Notes under the pieces: generated by a model
The model's input: only the letters and a program-made list of their open reading frames with translations
Database searches by the model: none
Told to the model about the DNA's origin: nothing
Made by a program: the position numbers and the translations under genes
Shown here: in pieces, positions 34,375-43,894 of the stretch
How positions within the stretch are numbered: position 1 is the first letter of the stretch
How the letters are laid out: each line of letters opens with the position of its first letter
NCBI GenBank assembly: GCA_022774505.1
Contig: JALFLW010000030.1
Location: 1-64,000, forward strand
Direction: 5' to 3'
Length of the DNA stretch: 64,000 bases
Origin: Lachnospiraceae bacterium
GTDB lineage: Bacteria > Bacillota > Clostridia > Lachnospirales > Lachnospiraceae

Positions 34375-34695
34375 ATGGACAAATTCAAGAGAGTTGCAGC
34401 GATGATAGGAGTAGTTTTATTGGTGCTGATGTACCTGATGACAATCGTAACGGCGATCACTGCATCGGATGGTGCGCATAACTGGTTTATTGGAAGTATA
34501 ATGCTGACGGTATTTGTGCCGGTGATTTTGTATGCCATCAATATGCTGGCGGGAATCCAGAAGAGGAATGCAGAGAATGCCCGGATGCGGGAGGAAATGT
34601 ACATGCGTCAGATCAAGGATTCCTTAAAAGCGAAAGCGGAACAGCAAAAGGCAGAAAAAGAAGTGCCGGAGGCAGGTCAGGAGAAGGAATCGTGA
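34375..34695 (+). CDS. Small two-span membrane protein, unknown
   Basis: 106 residues with two membrane helices (about 7-28 and 38-60) and a long Lys/Glu/Gln-rich, probably helical cytoplasmic tail. It begins 9 bp after rarA and its stop overlaps the GTG of the next gene by four bases. No family recognised; the coupling suggests it is expressed with the decarboxylase-fold gene. Confidence 0.65.
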   Translation: MDKFKRVAAMIGVVLLVLMYLMTIVTAITASDGAHNWFIGSIMLTVFVPVILYAINMLAGIQKRNAENARMREEMYMRQIKDSLKAKAEQQKAEKEVPEAGQEKES

Positions 34696-36089
34696 GGACA
34701 CCGGTATATGATTTTGTCGAAGAGTATATTTCCAAGGATGGTGTAAGAGCTCATATGCCCGGTCACAAGGGAAGAGGACCGTTGGGGATAGAACAGCGTG
34801 ATATCACGGAGATCGCGGGGGCTGATATACTGTCGGAATCAGAAGGAATATTAGGAGAAAGCCAGAAAAATGCCTGTGCATTATTTGGGACAGGTGCGAC
34901 ACTTTATTCTACGGAGGGATCCTCTCTGGCGATCAAGGCGATGCTTTATGCGGTTGTCATGAACAGGGGGACAGGTATTTCCGAAAATTCAGGTCAAAGA
35001 CCGTTTATATTGGCGGCACGAAATGTTCACAGGGCGATGTTGGACGGGTGTGCCCTTCTGGATCTGGACGTGGAATTTATCAGCAGCAAAAATTCAAGGG
35101 GAATATGCTCCTGCGTAGTGACGGCGGAGGATGTGGCCCATTGTCTTGAAAGATATGATAAACCTCCGGTAGCTGTATATCTCACGTCACCGGATTATTT
35201 GGGAGTACAGAGTGATATCAGGGCTATCGCACAGGTATGTCATGAAAAAGGGGTTCTTCTCGCAGTGGATAATGCGCATGGTGCGTATCTGGCTTTTTTG
35301 CGGGAAAACAGACATCCGGTATATTTGGGAGCGGACATTTGTTGTGACTCTGCCCATAAGACGCTTCCGGTTCTCACGGGGGGAGCTTATATCCATATAA
35401 ATCGAAATGCGATGGAAGATCTGACAGAAAATGCCCGAAAGGGACTTTCTATGTTTGGCTCTACGAGTCCCTCTTATGTGATCCTTCAGTCATTGGATCT
35501 GTGTAACCATTATCTTGCGACGGATTTTGGACAGCAGCTGGAAGATTGCGTGAAACAAGTTGAAATGTTTAAGAAAACAGCAGAAAAACGGGGAATCAGG
35601 ATACTTTCCGGAGAACCGTTAAAGGTTGTGATGGATACGGGAGCATCAGGATATGATGGCCGTCAGATCACAGAGGAGCTTAGGGAATTTTCTGTCTGGA
35701 GAGGAAAAAAGAGGCGGTCTGGAATCGAATGTGAATTTGCAGATCGTCATCATGTTGTTTTGATGGTCAGCCCACAGAATGATGAGGACGACTGGAAAAT
35801 GCTGTATGAATGGCTGGATCATACCAGACTGCAGCGGAAGCAGCCGGCCCTTGCTCCGGCACAGGGATTGGAAAATATATCTGCGGTACGCAGGATGAGT
35901 ATACGGGAGGCTGTGTTTGCAGCTTCCGAAACCATACCGGTCACGGAGTCGGAAGGTCGCATACTGGCACAGGAAACAGTTTCCTGCCCACCGGCGATCC
36001 CGATAGCGGTCAGTGGTGAACAGATAAGCCGGGAGATGATAGGGGCATTTCAGGAGTACGGAATTTTGCATATATCTGTTGTCCGGTAA
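34692..36089 (+). CDS. Orn/Lys/Arg decarboxylase-family PLP enzyme
   Basis: A fold-type I PLP protein of 465 residues starting at GTG 34692, coupled to the gene before it. HMPGHKGRG near residue 23 is the family opening motif, TEGSS the PLP-phosphate loop, VDNAHGAY carries the PLP aspartate and CDSAHKTLPVLTGGAYIH the Schiff-base lysine. This short form lacks the N-terminal wing domain of the large inducible decarboxylases and resembles Bacillus YaaO/SpeA-type proteins. Substrate (lysine, arginine or ornithine) cannot be told from sequence. Confidence 0.88.
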   Translation: MRTPVYDFVEEYISKDGVRAHMPGHKGRGPLGIEQRDITEIAGADILSESEGILGESQKNACALFGTGATLYSTEGSSLAIKAMLYAVVMNRGTGISENSGQRPFILAARNVHRAMLDGCALLDLDVEFISSKNSRGICSCVVTAEDVAHCLERYDKPPVAVYLTSPDYLGVQSDIRAIAQVCHEKGVLLAVDNAHGAYLAFLRENRHPVYLGADICCDSAHKTLPVLTGGAYIHINRNAMEDLTENARKGLSMFGSTSPSYVILQSLDLCNHYLATDFGQQLEDCVKQVEMFKKTAEKRGIRILSGEPLKVVMDTGASGYDGRQITEELREFSVWRGKKRRSGIECEFADRHHVVLMVSPQNDEDDWKMLYEWLDHTRLQRKQPALAPAQGLENISAVRRMSIREAVFAASETIPVTESEGRILAQETVSCPPAIPIAVSGEQISREMIGAFQEYGILHISVVR

Positions 36090-36093
36090 CGCC

Positions 36094-36122
36094 TTGTCAT
36101 ATATATCCGGTTTTGTTATACT
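36094..36122 (+). promoter_or_regulatory. Sigma-A promoter of galM
   Basis: TTGTCA (36094-36099), 17-base spacer, TATACT (36117-36122), about 60 bases before the start codon. Confidence 0.75.
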
Positions 36123-36183
36123 TAATGTATTAAGTGACTGGAAACAGGGCGTTTGTCCAAACAAAAGGTATGGAGGGAAAAAG

Positions 36184-37239
36184 ATGCAGAAGGAAAAATT
36201 CGGAATAACAAAAGATGGAAAGGAAGTCACCTGTTATACGCTGGAAAACCAGAATGGAATGAAGGTGTCCTTTCTTGATCTGGGGGCAGTGATCAAAAAT
36301 ATCTGGGTACCTGACAGAGATGGAAATATGGATGATGTAGTACACGGATATGATGATGTGGCATCCTATGAGATAAATGAGCCAAGCTTTGGTGCACCGG
36401 TGGGAAGATGTGCCAACCGGATATCTGATGGTTGTTTTACCATCAACGGTGTGGAATACAAACTGGATCAGAATGATTCAACAAATTGTCTGCATAGCGG
36501 ATTTTTAAGATTTAATTATATGATGTATGCGGCTGAGTATGAAAAAGGGGATGGAGAACAGGTATTGACCTTTTCGAGGGTGAGTCCGGATGGAGAGCAG
36601 CATTTTCCGGGTACATTTACATATAGCATCGCTTACCATCTCACAGATGATAACGAACTGATCATAGAATATAATGGCGTTTCGGATGCAGACACTGTAG
36701 TAAATATGACAAATCATTCTTACTTTAATCTGGGAAAGGGAGGTCATAAAGGTGGACAGATTCTGGATCATGAGGTTAAGATCTGTGCCGGACAGTATAA
36801 TCCGGTCAATGAACTTTTGTATCCTACGGGAGAGTTTGTGGATGTAGAGGGGACACCGTTTGATTTCCGTGATTTTAAAGTGATAGGCACTGATGTGGTA
36901 TCTGACAAGAACAGTCCGGATTATTTTAAAGGATATGATCATAATTTCGTACTGGAGCATGAAAAGGGCGAAGTGGTCACAGCGGCTGTATGCAGGGAAC
37001 CACAGACAGGCAGAACACTGACGGTATTGACAGACCAGCCGGGAATCCAGATGTATACGGCACCGGAGCTTTCCGGTGAAAAAGGAAAAGAAGGCGTTGT
37101 ATACGGTCCGTCAAGTGCGGTATGTTTTGAAACACAGAATTATCCAAATGCCATCAACACACCGGAATTTCCGGATATTGTGCTGAAGGCGGGAGAGCCG
37201 TATCGTCATTATACGGTATTTCGCTTTGGAACATATTAA
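36184..37239 (+). CDS. galM: Aldose 1-epimerase (galactose mutarotase)
   Basis: Interconverts alpha and beta anomers of aldoses. ATG 36184 has GGAGGG 6-11 bases upstream. The 351-residue beta-sandwich has PVGRCANRISDG, the catalytic His in TNHSYFNLG and the catalytic Glu region CFETQNYPNAIN near the end. No other Leloir genes adjoin it, and it has its own promoter. Length is normal. Confidence 0.95.
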   Translation: MQKEKFGITKDGKEVTCYTLENQNGMKVSFLDLGAVIKNIWVPDRDGNMDDVVHGYDDVASYEINEPSFGAPVGRCANRISDGCFTINGVEYKLDQNDSTNCLHSGFLRFNYMMYAAEYEKGDGEQVLTFSRVSPDGEQHFPGTFTYSIAYHLTDDNELIIEYNGVSDADTVVNMTNHSYFNLGKGGHKGGQILDHEVKICAGQYNPVNELLYPTGEFVDVEGTPFDFRDFKVIGTDVVSDKNSPDYFKGYDHNFVLEHEKGEVVTAAVCREPQTGRTLTVLTDQPGIQMYTAPELSGEKGKEGVVYGPSSAVCFETQNYPNAINTPEFPDIVLKAGEPYRHYTVFRFGTY

Positions 37240-37320
37240 AGATCAGAGCGTCCGATATAAAAACATATGTGGTGCAGGATATATTTAGATGTACAGGTCT
37301 GAGAGAAAAAGCGGAAGTAC

Positions 37321-37360
37321 TTGACATACACCCATTTGAAAAAGTATCATATAGTGATAC
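37321..37360 (+). promoter_or_regulatory. Sigma-A promoter with a palindrome over the -10 box
   Basis: TTGACA (37321-37326), 18-base spacer, TATCAT (37345-37350). GTATCATATAGTGATAC at 37344-37360 is a 6-bp inverted repeat (GTATCA/TGATAC) over the -10 and expected start site, as an operator would be. Confidence 0.55.
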
Positions 37361-37415
37361 AAGGGAAAAATCCCGCAGATGATCACATCTGCATAATAAA
37401 AAGGATGGGGAAAAT

Positions 37416-37877
37416 ATGAATGTTTTTCGAAAACGCCTCCGGGCAGAATTTGGAAAAAAAGTATATCGTCATTTTGTCTGCTTGTGCCGGGAAGAACTGG
37501 AACAAAAGAACAATAAGGTTCCTGAGGAACAGATCGTGAGAAACGAAAAGGTGGTATATCTCGAAATGTGCCGGCAGATACAGAGTCTGACGAAGGAAGA
37601 GATTGAAAAGAAAAAAGAGCGCCTTGCAGGCACTCTTATGGATGCTTTTCGTATTGCACGTCAATTTGGCTTTGTATTTGTATTTTATGTTGTTGCCAGC
37701 ATGATACTGGCTGCCATGGGACTGGACAGCAGAGTTACCAATATCAGTCTTGTGCTGATGGGCGTATGCTTCCTGTATAAAGTATATGAGTTTGTCTGCA
37801 ATCGCTTCTGCTTTGTGGATGCCTACCTGATGATGTTATATAAATCTGCACTGGAACAGGATAATCCATCAGATTAA
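37416..37877 (+). CDS. Two-span membrane protein, unknown
   Basis: 153 residues. A basic and helical cytoplasmic N-terminal half (residues 1-85, rich in Glu, Lys and Arg) is followed by two hydrophobic segments (about 88-108 and 113-133) and a short tail. No motif recognised. AAAGGATGGGG precedes the ATG. The 3' end overlaps the convergent HAD gene by 9 bp. The promoter with a palindrome at 37344 suggests it is specifically repressed. Confidence 0.65.
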   Translation: MNVFRKRLRAEFGKKVYRHFVCLCREELEQKNNKVPEEQIVRNEKVVYLEMCRQIQSLTKEEIEKKKERLAGTLMDAFRIARQFGFVFVFYVVASMILAAMGLDSRVTNISLVLMGVCFLYKVYEFVCNRFCFVDAYLMMLYKSALEQDNPSD

Positions 37878-38663
37878 TCCGAAGTGTCTCATTGCTTTAC
37901 AGATGCCGTCGTTTTCTACCGTATCAGTCACATAATCTACGGTATTTAAAACGGGGGCATCGCTTTTTTTCATGCCGATACTAAGTCCGGCATATTCAAG
38001 CATGGGGAGGTCGTTTGTACTGTCTCCGACGGCGATGGTGTCCTTCAAAGGAATATCAAAGTAATCCATTAGAAACTGAATACCGGTGGCTTTTGAATGA
38101 CCAGCCGGAACTACTTCGTAGAAACCGCTGCCACGGTCGATGAAGGTAAGTTGTTCCTGATATTTGTCCATAAATTCGGACAGGTTGCTTTCCGATGTTG
38201 TACAGAGACAGAATTTGTCATAGTGAAGTCCACGGGTTTCCGGTGGATAATCGACACAGTGATCCGGAAACAGGGCATGATATTCTTTATAAAAGTCACC
38301 GATATGCGTCTGATATGGGATCGTGCTGTAGTATATTGCATGCTGGCCTTCCAGGAGCCATTCCAGACGATATCGGTGGATATCTTCATAGATTTCATCT
38401 GCCAGCGGCATAGGGATTTCATCTGCCAGAAGTATTTCATTATGGTAATTTATGAAAGTACCACAGCCACAGACGAAGCCGTCGAAGCCCAGACCGGTAA
38501 TATTGTCATGGATCTCTGACCAGGAGCGTCCTGAATTGATGAAACAGAGATGCCCGTTTGCCTGAAGCTGATGGATAGCCTGTATGGCACTGTCAGGCAC
38601 ATAACGGTTTTCACCTTCTGACAGGATCGTACCATCGATATCAAAAAAGAGAAGTTTACGCAT
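37869..38663 (-). CDS. Cof-type HAD hydrolase
   Basis: A 264-residue HAD-superfamily phosphatase of the Cof (IIB) type. Motif I is FFDIDGTIL (nucleophile Asp8, acid Asp10), motif II is INSGRS, Lys of motif III is in GHSKATGI and motif IV is VGDSTNDLPML. A C2B cap lies between motifs II and III. Likely substrates are sugar phosphates or flavin-type phosphates, but they cannot be assigned by sequence. It is convergent with the preceding membrane protein gene. Confidence 0.92.
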   Translation of the reverse strand: MRKLLFFDIDGTILSEGENRYVPDSAIQAIHQLQANGHLCFINSGRSWSEIHDNITGLGFDGFVCGCGTFINYHNEILLADEIPMPLADEIYEDIHRYRLEWLLEGQHAIYYSTIPYQTHIGDFYKEYHALFPDHCVDYPPETRGLHYDKFCLCTTSESNLSEFMDKYQEQLTFIDRGSGFYEVVPAGHSKATGIQFLMDYFDIPLKDTIAVGDSTNDLPMLEYAGLSIGMKKSDAPVLNTVDYVTDTVENDGICKAMRHFGLI

Positions 38664-38868
38664 GATGTATTCATTCCTTTCCGTCGCATTATTCGTTGTA
38701 TCAGTATAATGGAAGGAGTGGGATTATGCAAGTATCGAAAAGATATGGTTATCGGTACTAAAAACACAGTCAGTGTGTGGCTTTTTTTCATAAATAATAA
38801 ATTTTCGAGCGGCATATCTATGTCTATGGCCCGGAGTTTGAGGTCTGAGAAAGGAATGGTTGATTAGT

Positions 38869-40863
38869 ATGAATAATGGTTTTTTGCCGGTTACTAGACA
38901 GGAAATGCTGGATCGTGGCTGGGAGCAGGTAGATTTTGTTTATGTCTGTGGAGACGCTTATGTAGACCACTCTTCCTTTGGAGCTGCGATCATTACCCGA
39001 GTGTTGGAAGCTCATGGGTATCGTATCGGCATGATCGCACAGCCGGACTGGAAAGATGAAGAAAGTATTCAGATCTTTGGAAAGCCTCGTCTGGGTTTTA
39101 TGGTTTCTGCAGGAAATATGGATTCAATGGTAAATCATTATACCGTTTCCAAGAAAAGAAGGAATAGCGATGCGTATACACCGGGAGGGGTCATTGGAAA
39201 ACGGCCGGATTATGCAACAGTCGTTTATTGTAATCTTATCCGGAAGGTGTACAAGCAGATTCCTATTATTATTGGAGGGATTGAGGCAAGCCTGCGTCGT
39301 CTGGCACATTATGATTATTGGTCTAATAGTCTGAAACATTCCATCCTGGTGGATTCCCAGGCGAATATCCTGATCTATGGGATGGGAGAACTGGCAGTGG
39401 TAGAGGTCGCTGAGGCACTGGAAAGTGGTATGGCAGTGGAGGATATTACTTATGTGAAAGGAACGGCATACCGTGCCAAGTCACCGGATGCTGTTTATGA
39501 AGCACAGATGCTCCCTTCCTATGAGGAACTTTGCCGTGAAAAGAAGGTATATGCAGAGAGCTTTTATATCCAGTATTGCAATACGGATCCCTTTACGGCC
39601 AAAAGTCTGGTGGAAAAATATAATGATCATTTATATGTGGTACAGAATCCGCCGGCAAGACCTTTGACACAAATGGAGCTGGATGATGTCTATGCATTGC
39701 CCTATATGCGTGCGTATCATCCGTCTTATGAGGCACAAGGCGGGGTGCCGGCACTGCAGGAGATTAAATTTAGTCTTACCAGCAACCGTGGATGTTTTGG
39801 CGGGTGCAGCTTCTGTGCACTTACTTTTCATCAGGGCAGGATATTGCAGACGCGTAGCCATGAATCGATTATAGCTGAGGCAAAGGAGATGCTCAAAGAT
39901 CCTGATTTTAAGGGATATATCCATGATGTGGGTGGGCCTACGGGAAACTTCAGACATCCTTCCTGCCAGAAGCAGCTGCAGCATGGAGTATGCACACAGA
40001 AACAATGCCTGTTTCCTAAACCATGTAAAAATCTGACAGTTGACCACTCGGATTATCTGAAACTTTTACGTCAGCTTAGAGAACTGCCGGGAGTAAAAAA
40101 AGTATTTATCCGGTCAGGGATCAGGTTTGATTATGTAATGGAGGACAAGGATGATTCATTTATCCGGGAGCTGTGCAGACATTATATCAGCGGTCAGCTC
40201 CGGGTGGCTCCGGAACATGTGGCAGATAAGGTGCTGTACTATATGGGGAAGCCGGAAAATGCGGTTTATGAAAGCTTTGTGAAGAGGTATCAGAGGGTCA
40301 ATAAAATGACTGGGAAAAAGCAGTTTCTTGTGCCATATCTTATGTCTTCCCATCCGGGTTCCGGGCTGGCAGAGGCCGTAGAACTGGCAGAATACCTTCG
40401 GGACCTGGGTTATATGCCGGAGCAGGTACAGGACTTTTATCCGACACCGTCTACACTGTCTACCTGTATGTATTACACCGGTGTGGATCCGAGAAACATG
40501 GAGAAGGTATATGTACCGGTAAATCCCCATGAAAAAGCGATGCAGCGTGCACTGATGCAGTATCGCAATCCGCACAATTATGATCTGGTCAGGGAGGCAT
40601 TGCTGAAAGCGGGAAGAGAGGATCTGATCGGGTATGATGCGAAATGTCTTATTGCGCCACGAAAGGAAAAATGGCGTGAAGAAAAGTGGGATGCCAGACA
40701 CGGCTCCGGAAAACGACAAAACGATACCCGGAAAAATAAGCAGGAAAAGAAGAGGGAAGATCGAAAAGGTGGTCAGGGAAAGAAGCAAAGTAACAGCCGG
40801 AAAGCGGAGAACCGAAGGCCTGCGGTTATCTCACGGAAACGACAAAAGGCAAAGAGACATTAA
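38869..40863 (+). CDS. YgiQ family radical SAM protein
   Basis: 664 residues. The radical SAM cluster is C-x3-C-x2-C in [15 protein letters not shown] near residue 310, and the N-terminal part ([25 protein letters not shown]) is typical of the UPF0313/YgiQ family. The reaction is not established. ATG 38869 is preferred over a TTG at 38860, although neither has an ideal RBS (AAGGA at 38851). The last ~65 residues are an extremely basic Lys/Arg tail, consistent with nucleic-acid contact. Confidence 0.9.
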   Translation: MNNGFLPVTRQEMLDRGWEQVDFVYVCGDAYVDHSSFGAAIITRVLEAHGYRIGMIAQPDWKDEESIQIFGKPRLGFMVSAGNMDSMVNHYTVSKKRRNSDAYTPGGVIGKRPDYATVVYCNLIRKVYKQIPIIIGGIEASLRRLAHYDYWSNSLKHSILVDSQANILIYGMGELAVVEVAEALESGMAVEDITYVKGTAYRAKSPDAVYEAQMLPSYEELCREKKVYAESFYIQYCNTDPFTAKSLVEKYNDHLYVVQNPPARPLTQMELDDVYALPYMRAYHPSYEAQGGVPALQEIKFSLTSNRGCFGGCSFCALTFHQGRILQTRSHESIIAEAKEMLKDPDFKGYIHDVGGPTGNFRHPSCQKQLQHGVCTQKQCLFPKPCKNLTVDHSDYLKLLRQLRELPGVKKVFIRSGIRFDYVMEDKDDSFIRELCRHYISGQLRVAPEHVADKVLYYMGKPENAVYESFVKRYQRVNKMTGKKQFLVPYLMSSHPGSGLAEAVELAEYLRDLGYMPEQVQDFYPTPSTLSTCMYYTGVDPRNMEKVYVPVNPHEKAMQRALMQYRNPHNYDLVREALLKAGREDLIGYDAKCLIAPRKEKWREEKWDARHGSGKRQNDTRKNKQEKKREDRKGGQGKKQSNSRKAENRRPAVISRKRQKAKRH

Positions 40864-40889
40864 ATTTAAGAAAAAATTAATCGAAAAGA

Positions 40890-40917
40890 TAAACATTCAT
40901 AAGAAAAATACGATATA
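40890..40917 (+). promoter_or_regulatory. Sigma-28 (FliA/SigD)-like promoter
   Basis: TAAA (40890-40893), 17 bases, CGATATA (40911-40917). The Bacillus SigD consensus TAAA-N15-GCCGATAT has the same TAAA-to-CGATAT spacing. No sigma-A -35 box lies at the proper distance from the overlapping TATACT. A FliD-like gene begins 25 bases downstream, behind AGGAGG. Confidence 0.6.
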
Positions 40918-40941
40918 CTATATAGAGAAGGAGGTATTTTT

Positions 40942-41688
40942 ATGGCAATGAATGGTATTAACAATCAGTCCAATATTTCAAGTCTTTACAATAGTATCTT
41001 TGGTATTGGAAGTAATAATGACGGTGGTACATCATATGGCATCAGTGATCTGGCGATGATACGCAATGGTTCTTACGGAAAGCTGATGAAAGCATATTAT
41101 GCCACGGAAAATACAGAGAAGACGGATTCTTCTAAGACGGAGACAGAGGTTAAGGCAGATCAGGCAAAGCTTGTGAATGTAAAGTCTCAGGCAGCATCAC
41201 TGAATAACAGTCTGGAGGATCTGAGGAGCAAGTCACTCTATGAGCCGACAGGCACAGATGAAAAAGGAAAAAATACTTACGATCAGGATAAGATTACAAA
41301 AAGCATCAAGGATTTTGCGGACAAGTATAATTCTTTTGTGAAATCATCATCGGAGGTTGACAGTACTTCTGTTCTGAAAAAAACAGTAAATATTGTGGGA
41401 TTCACATCGAAAAATGCAGCTATGCTTTCCAAAATAGGCATCACGATCGGAGAGAATAATCAGCTTACCATAAATGAAGAAAAACTGAAAAATGCCAATG
41501 TGCATGATGTATCTTCTTTGTTCCAGGGAAGTGGTTCCTATGGGGATGCCGTACAGAATCTGGCAAGGCAGAGTTATCAGCTGGCTAACAGTCAGGCATA
41601 TCAGAGTGGAAGCGGCTCCTCATATACATATTCCGGCCGGTATTCGGCACTGGGAGGTGCCAATGGAATGTTGGACAGATATCTGTAA
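40942..41688 (+). CDS. FliD-like (flagellar hook-associated protein 2-related) protein
   Basis: 248 residues, Ser/Asn/Gly-rich, without signal peptide, as expected of type III flagellar substrates. Residues ~115-210 (FADKYNSFVKSSSEVD, then MLSKIGITIGENNQLTINEEKLKNA and SLFQGSGSY, each a separate block) follow the C-terminal FliD pattern, where a GIT segment and a leading LF-G motif are conserved. The N-terminal FliD domains are missing, so it is about half normal length. AGGAGG precedes ATG 40942 and a sigma-28-like promoter lies upstream. There are no other flagellar structural genes in the window. Confidence 0.6.
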   Translation: MAMNGINNQSNISSLYNSIFGIGSNNDGGTSYGISDLAMIRNGSYGKLMKAYYATENTEKTDSSKTETEVKADQAKLVNVKSQAASLNNSLEDLRSKSLYEPTGTDEKGKNTYDQDKITKSIKDFADKYNSFVKSSSEVDSTSVLKKTVNIVGFTSKNAAMLSKIGITIGENNQLTINEEKLKNANVHDVSSLFQGSGSYGDAVQNLARQSYQLANSQAYQSGSGSSYTYSGRYSALGGANGMLDRYL

Positions 41689-41715
41689 AGTATGATTTCA
41701 TAAGGATGAGCGGAT

Positions 41716-41762
41716 ACTTTCGTGGCACAGGAGATGATTCTTTTGTGCCACGAAGTTTTTTC
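41716..41762 (+). terminator. Intrinsic terminator after the FliD-like gene
   Basis: ACTTTCGTGGCACA (41716-41729) pairs with TGTGCCACGAAGT (41744-41756), followed by six T. Confidence 0.9.
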
Positions 41763-41769
41763 GTGCATA

Positions 41770-41844
41770 GGAAAATGCCATTGCAGGTAACCGGACATAA
41801 GATATATTGTGGGTATACATCAATTTTGGGTGTGGGAAGTCTTA
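41770..41844 (+). repeat. Dispersed repeat, partial copy B
   Basis: Covers the outer part of the repeat arm, from GAAAATGCC through ATAAGATATATTGTGGGTATACAT to GTGTGGGAAGTCTTA, in blocks that match the arms of 62792-63158. The inner TAGTCACAGCTCACGG part is missing. Confidence 0.7.
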
Positions 41845-41896
41845 GTACATTATATATCAATTTATGGAAAAAGATAATTTAGAGGAGGCAGGTCCG

Positions 41897-42637
41897 ATGT
41901 ATCGTTTTTATATCAAACAAGATCAGATAGAGGAGGATATGATCCATATTTGGGACTCAGACGTGAATCATATAAAAAATGTATTGCGTTTGGAGCCGGG
42001 AGACTGGTTGGTTGCCTGTGACGGACAGGGGACAGATTATATATGCCGGATCAGCTCTTTAAACCAGGATGAGGTGGCTCTGTCGATAGAGAAAAAGCAG
42101 GAGAGCGGAACAGAATTGGATACACACATAACTCTTTTTCAAGGGATACCCAAGAAAGATAAGATGGAATTTATTATTCAGAAGGCAGTGGAGCTTGGTG
42201 TTTATGAAATCGTACCGGTAATGATGAAACGCTGTGTTGTTAAGCTGTCTGAAGAAAAAAAGATCCAAAAAAAGACGCAGCGGTGGCAGGCAATTGCAGA
42301 ATCAGCCGCTAAACAGTGTGACCGCGGGATTGTTCCGGTGGTTCATGCCCCTGTGACAATGGAGCAGGCGTTTGACATGGCATCCACCTTAGAGTACAAT
42401 ATGATACCGTATGAGTTACAGGACGGGATACAGGTATCGAGACAGATCGTAGAGGAAGCGTGCAGCCGACAGTCCGTAGGGATATTTATCGGACCGGAGG
42501 GAGGTCTGGAGAAGGACGAAGTAGAGAGAGCCATGGAAATCGGTGCCAAACCGATCACTTTGGGAAAGAGGATACTTCGGACAGAAACAGCAGGTATGGC
42601 ATTGATTTCCATTATGATGTTTCAACTGCAAAAGTGA
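41897..42637 (+). CDS. rsmE: 16S rRNA m3U1498 methyltransferase RsmE
   Basis: A SPOUT-fold methyltransferase of 246 residues from ATG 41897 (GGAGGCAGG upstream; a start at 41864 is less likely). Motifs: HIKNVLRLEPGD in the PUA-like N-terminal domain, KKDKMEFIIQKAVELGV, then IGPEGGLEKDEVE and LGKRILRTETAGM, the knot that binds S-adenosylmethionine. prmA, a frequent partner, is absent. The cysteine desulfurase gene begins 9 bp later. Confidence 0.95.
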   Translation: MYRFYIKQDQIEEDMIHIWDSDVNHIKNVLRLEPGDWLVACDGQGTDYICRISSLNQDEVALSIEKKQESGTELDTHITLFQGIPKKDKMEFIIQKAVELGVYEIVPVMMKRCVVKLSEEKKIQKKTQRWQAIAESAAKQCDRGIVPVVHAPVTMEQAFDMASTLEYNMIPYELQDGIQVSRQIVEEACSRQSVGIFIGPEGGLEKDEVERAMEIGAKPITLGKRILRTETAGMALISIMMFQLQK

Positions 42638-42646
42638 GGATAAAAT

Positions 42647-43810
42647 ATGGAAGCGTATTTAGATAATGCAGCGACCACCCGGGTATTTCCTGAGGTGCGT
42701 GATATTATGCTGCAGGTCATGGAGAAGGATTTTGGAAATCCATCTTCCAGACATACAAAAGGAATTGAAGCAGAGGGGTATGTGACAAAAGCGGTACAGC
42801 AGATTGCTTCGACCCTGAAGTGTCAGCCTAAGGAGATCGTATTGACTTCTGGGGGGACGGAGAGCAATAATATGGCACTGATCGGGACTGCTCTTGCGAA
42901 TCGGAGAGCAGGAAAGCATGTTATAACCACAAGGATCGAGCATGCGTCTGTACATGAACCCTTTGGCAGACTGGAGCAGATGGGATATGAGGCACAATAT
43001 CTTCCTGTGGACAGCAATGGCCGCGTACAGCCGGAAGTGCTGCAGGAGGCAGTACGGGAGGATACATTGCTTGTTTCCGTAATGATGGTAAATAATGAAA
43101 TGGGTGCCGTTGAAGATATTAAAAGGCTTGCTGCAGCAGCCAGACAGAAAAATCCCAATGTGATATTCCATGTCGATGCGATCCAGGCCTATGGAAAATA
43201 TAAGATTGTTCCTAAACGTATGGGGATCGATCTGATGTCTGTCAGCGGCCATAAGATACATGGACCGAAGGGAAGCGGCTTTCTTTATGTACGTGATGGT
43301 GTGAAGATCAGTCCTATTATTTTAGGTGGTGGCCAGCAGAGAGGAATGCGTTCCGGCACAGAGAATGTTCCGGCTATTGCCGGCCTGGGTGAGGCAGTAC
43401 ATCTGATCTATCAGGAGCACAGTGCCAGGGTAGAACGTCTTTATGCCTTGAAGGAACGACTGATAGCCGGACTTCTCAGGATGGAGGGCGTTACGGTTAA
43501 TGGGATCAATGATCTGCCATTGACAGAGACAGCTCCTCATATTGTGAGTGCAAGCTTTGAGGGAATAAAGAGCGAGGTGATGCTGCATGCTTTGGCTCAG
43601 GAGGGCGTTTATGTATCTTCGGGGTCAGCCTGTTCCTCGAATCATCCGGAACTGAGCGGAACATTGAAGGCGATCGGTGTAGATGACAGACTGTTGGATT
43701 CAACTTTGCGGTTCAGTTTTTCCGTATTGACGACAGAAGAGGAAGTGGATCACGCATTGTTGGCAGTTGAAAAGATCCTGCCGCAGCTTCGGCGTTTTGT
43801 AAAAAAATAA
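42647..43810 (+). CDS. Cysteine desulfurase (NifS/IscS type) paired with ThiI
   Basis: A PLP enzyme of 387 residues that mobilises sulfur from cysteine. Motifs: YLDNAATTR at the N terminus, SGGTESNN for PLP phosphate, the Schiff-base Lys in SVSGHKIHGPKGSG, and the catalytic Cys in VYVSSGSACSSNHPE near residue 327. Its position 84 bp ahead of thiI resembles the Bacillus NifZ-ThiI pair, so it probably serves s4U in tRNA and thiamin thiazole rather than general Fe-S assembly. Confidence 0.94.
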   Translation: MEAYLDNAATTRVFPEVRDIMLQVMEKDFGNPSSRHTKGIEAEGYVTKAVQQIASTLKCQPKEIVLTSGGTESNNMALIGTALANRRAGKHVITTRIEHASVHEPFGRLEQMGYEAQYLPVDSNGRVQPEVLQEAVREDTLLVSVMMVNNEMGAVEDIKRLAAAARQKNPNVIFHVDAIQAYGKYKIVPKRMGIDLMSVSGHKIHGPKGSGFLYVRDGVKISPIILGGGQQRGMRSGTENVPAIAGLGEAVHLIYQEHSARVERLYALKERLIAGLLRMEGVTVNGINDLPLTETAPHIVSASFEGIKSEVMLHALAQEGVYVSSGSACSSNHPELSGTLKAIGVDDRLLDSTLRFSFSVLTTEEEVDHALLAVEKILPQLRRFVKK

Positions 43811-43894
43811 AAGCTGCAACAGGCGTGGATGCAAAGAAATAGATTGTACAAGGAAATGGTATGCCGGATAAGGGCATGGAAATGGAGAAAATAT

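Noticed and set aside
38700..38868. Extra gene between the HAD hydrolase and YgiQ genes
   Set aside because: Only short frames without RBS are present; the stretch is a divergent intergenic region with no clear promoter that I can assign.
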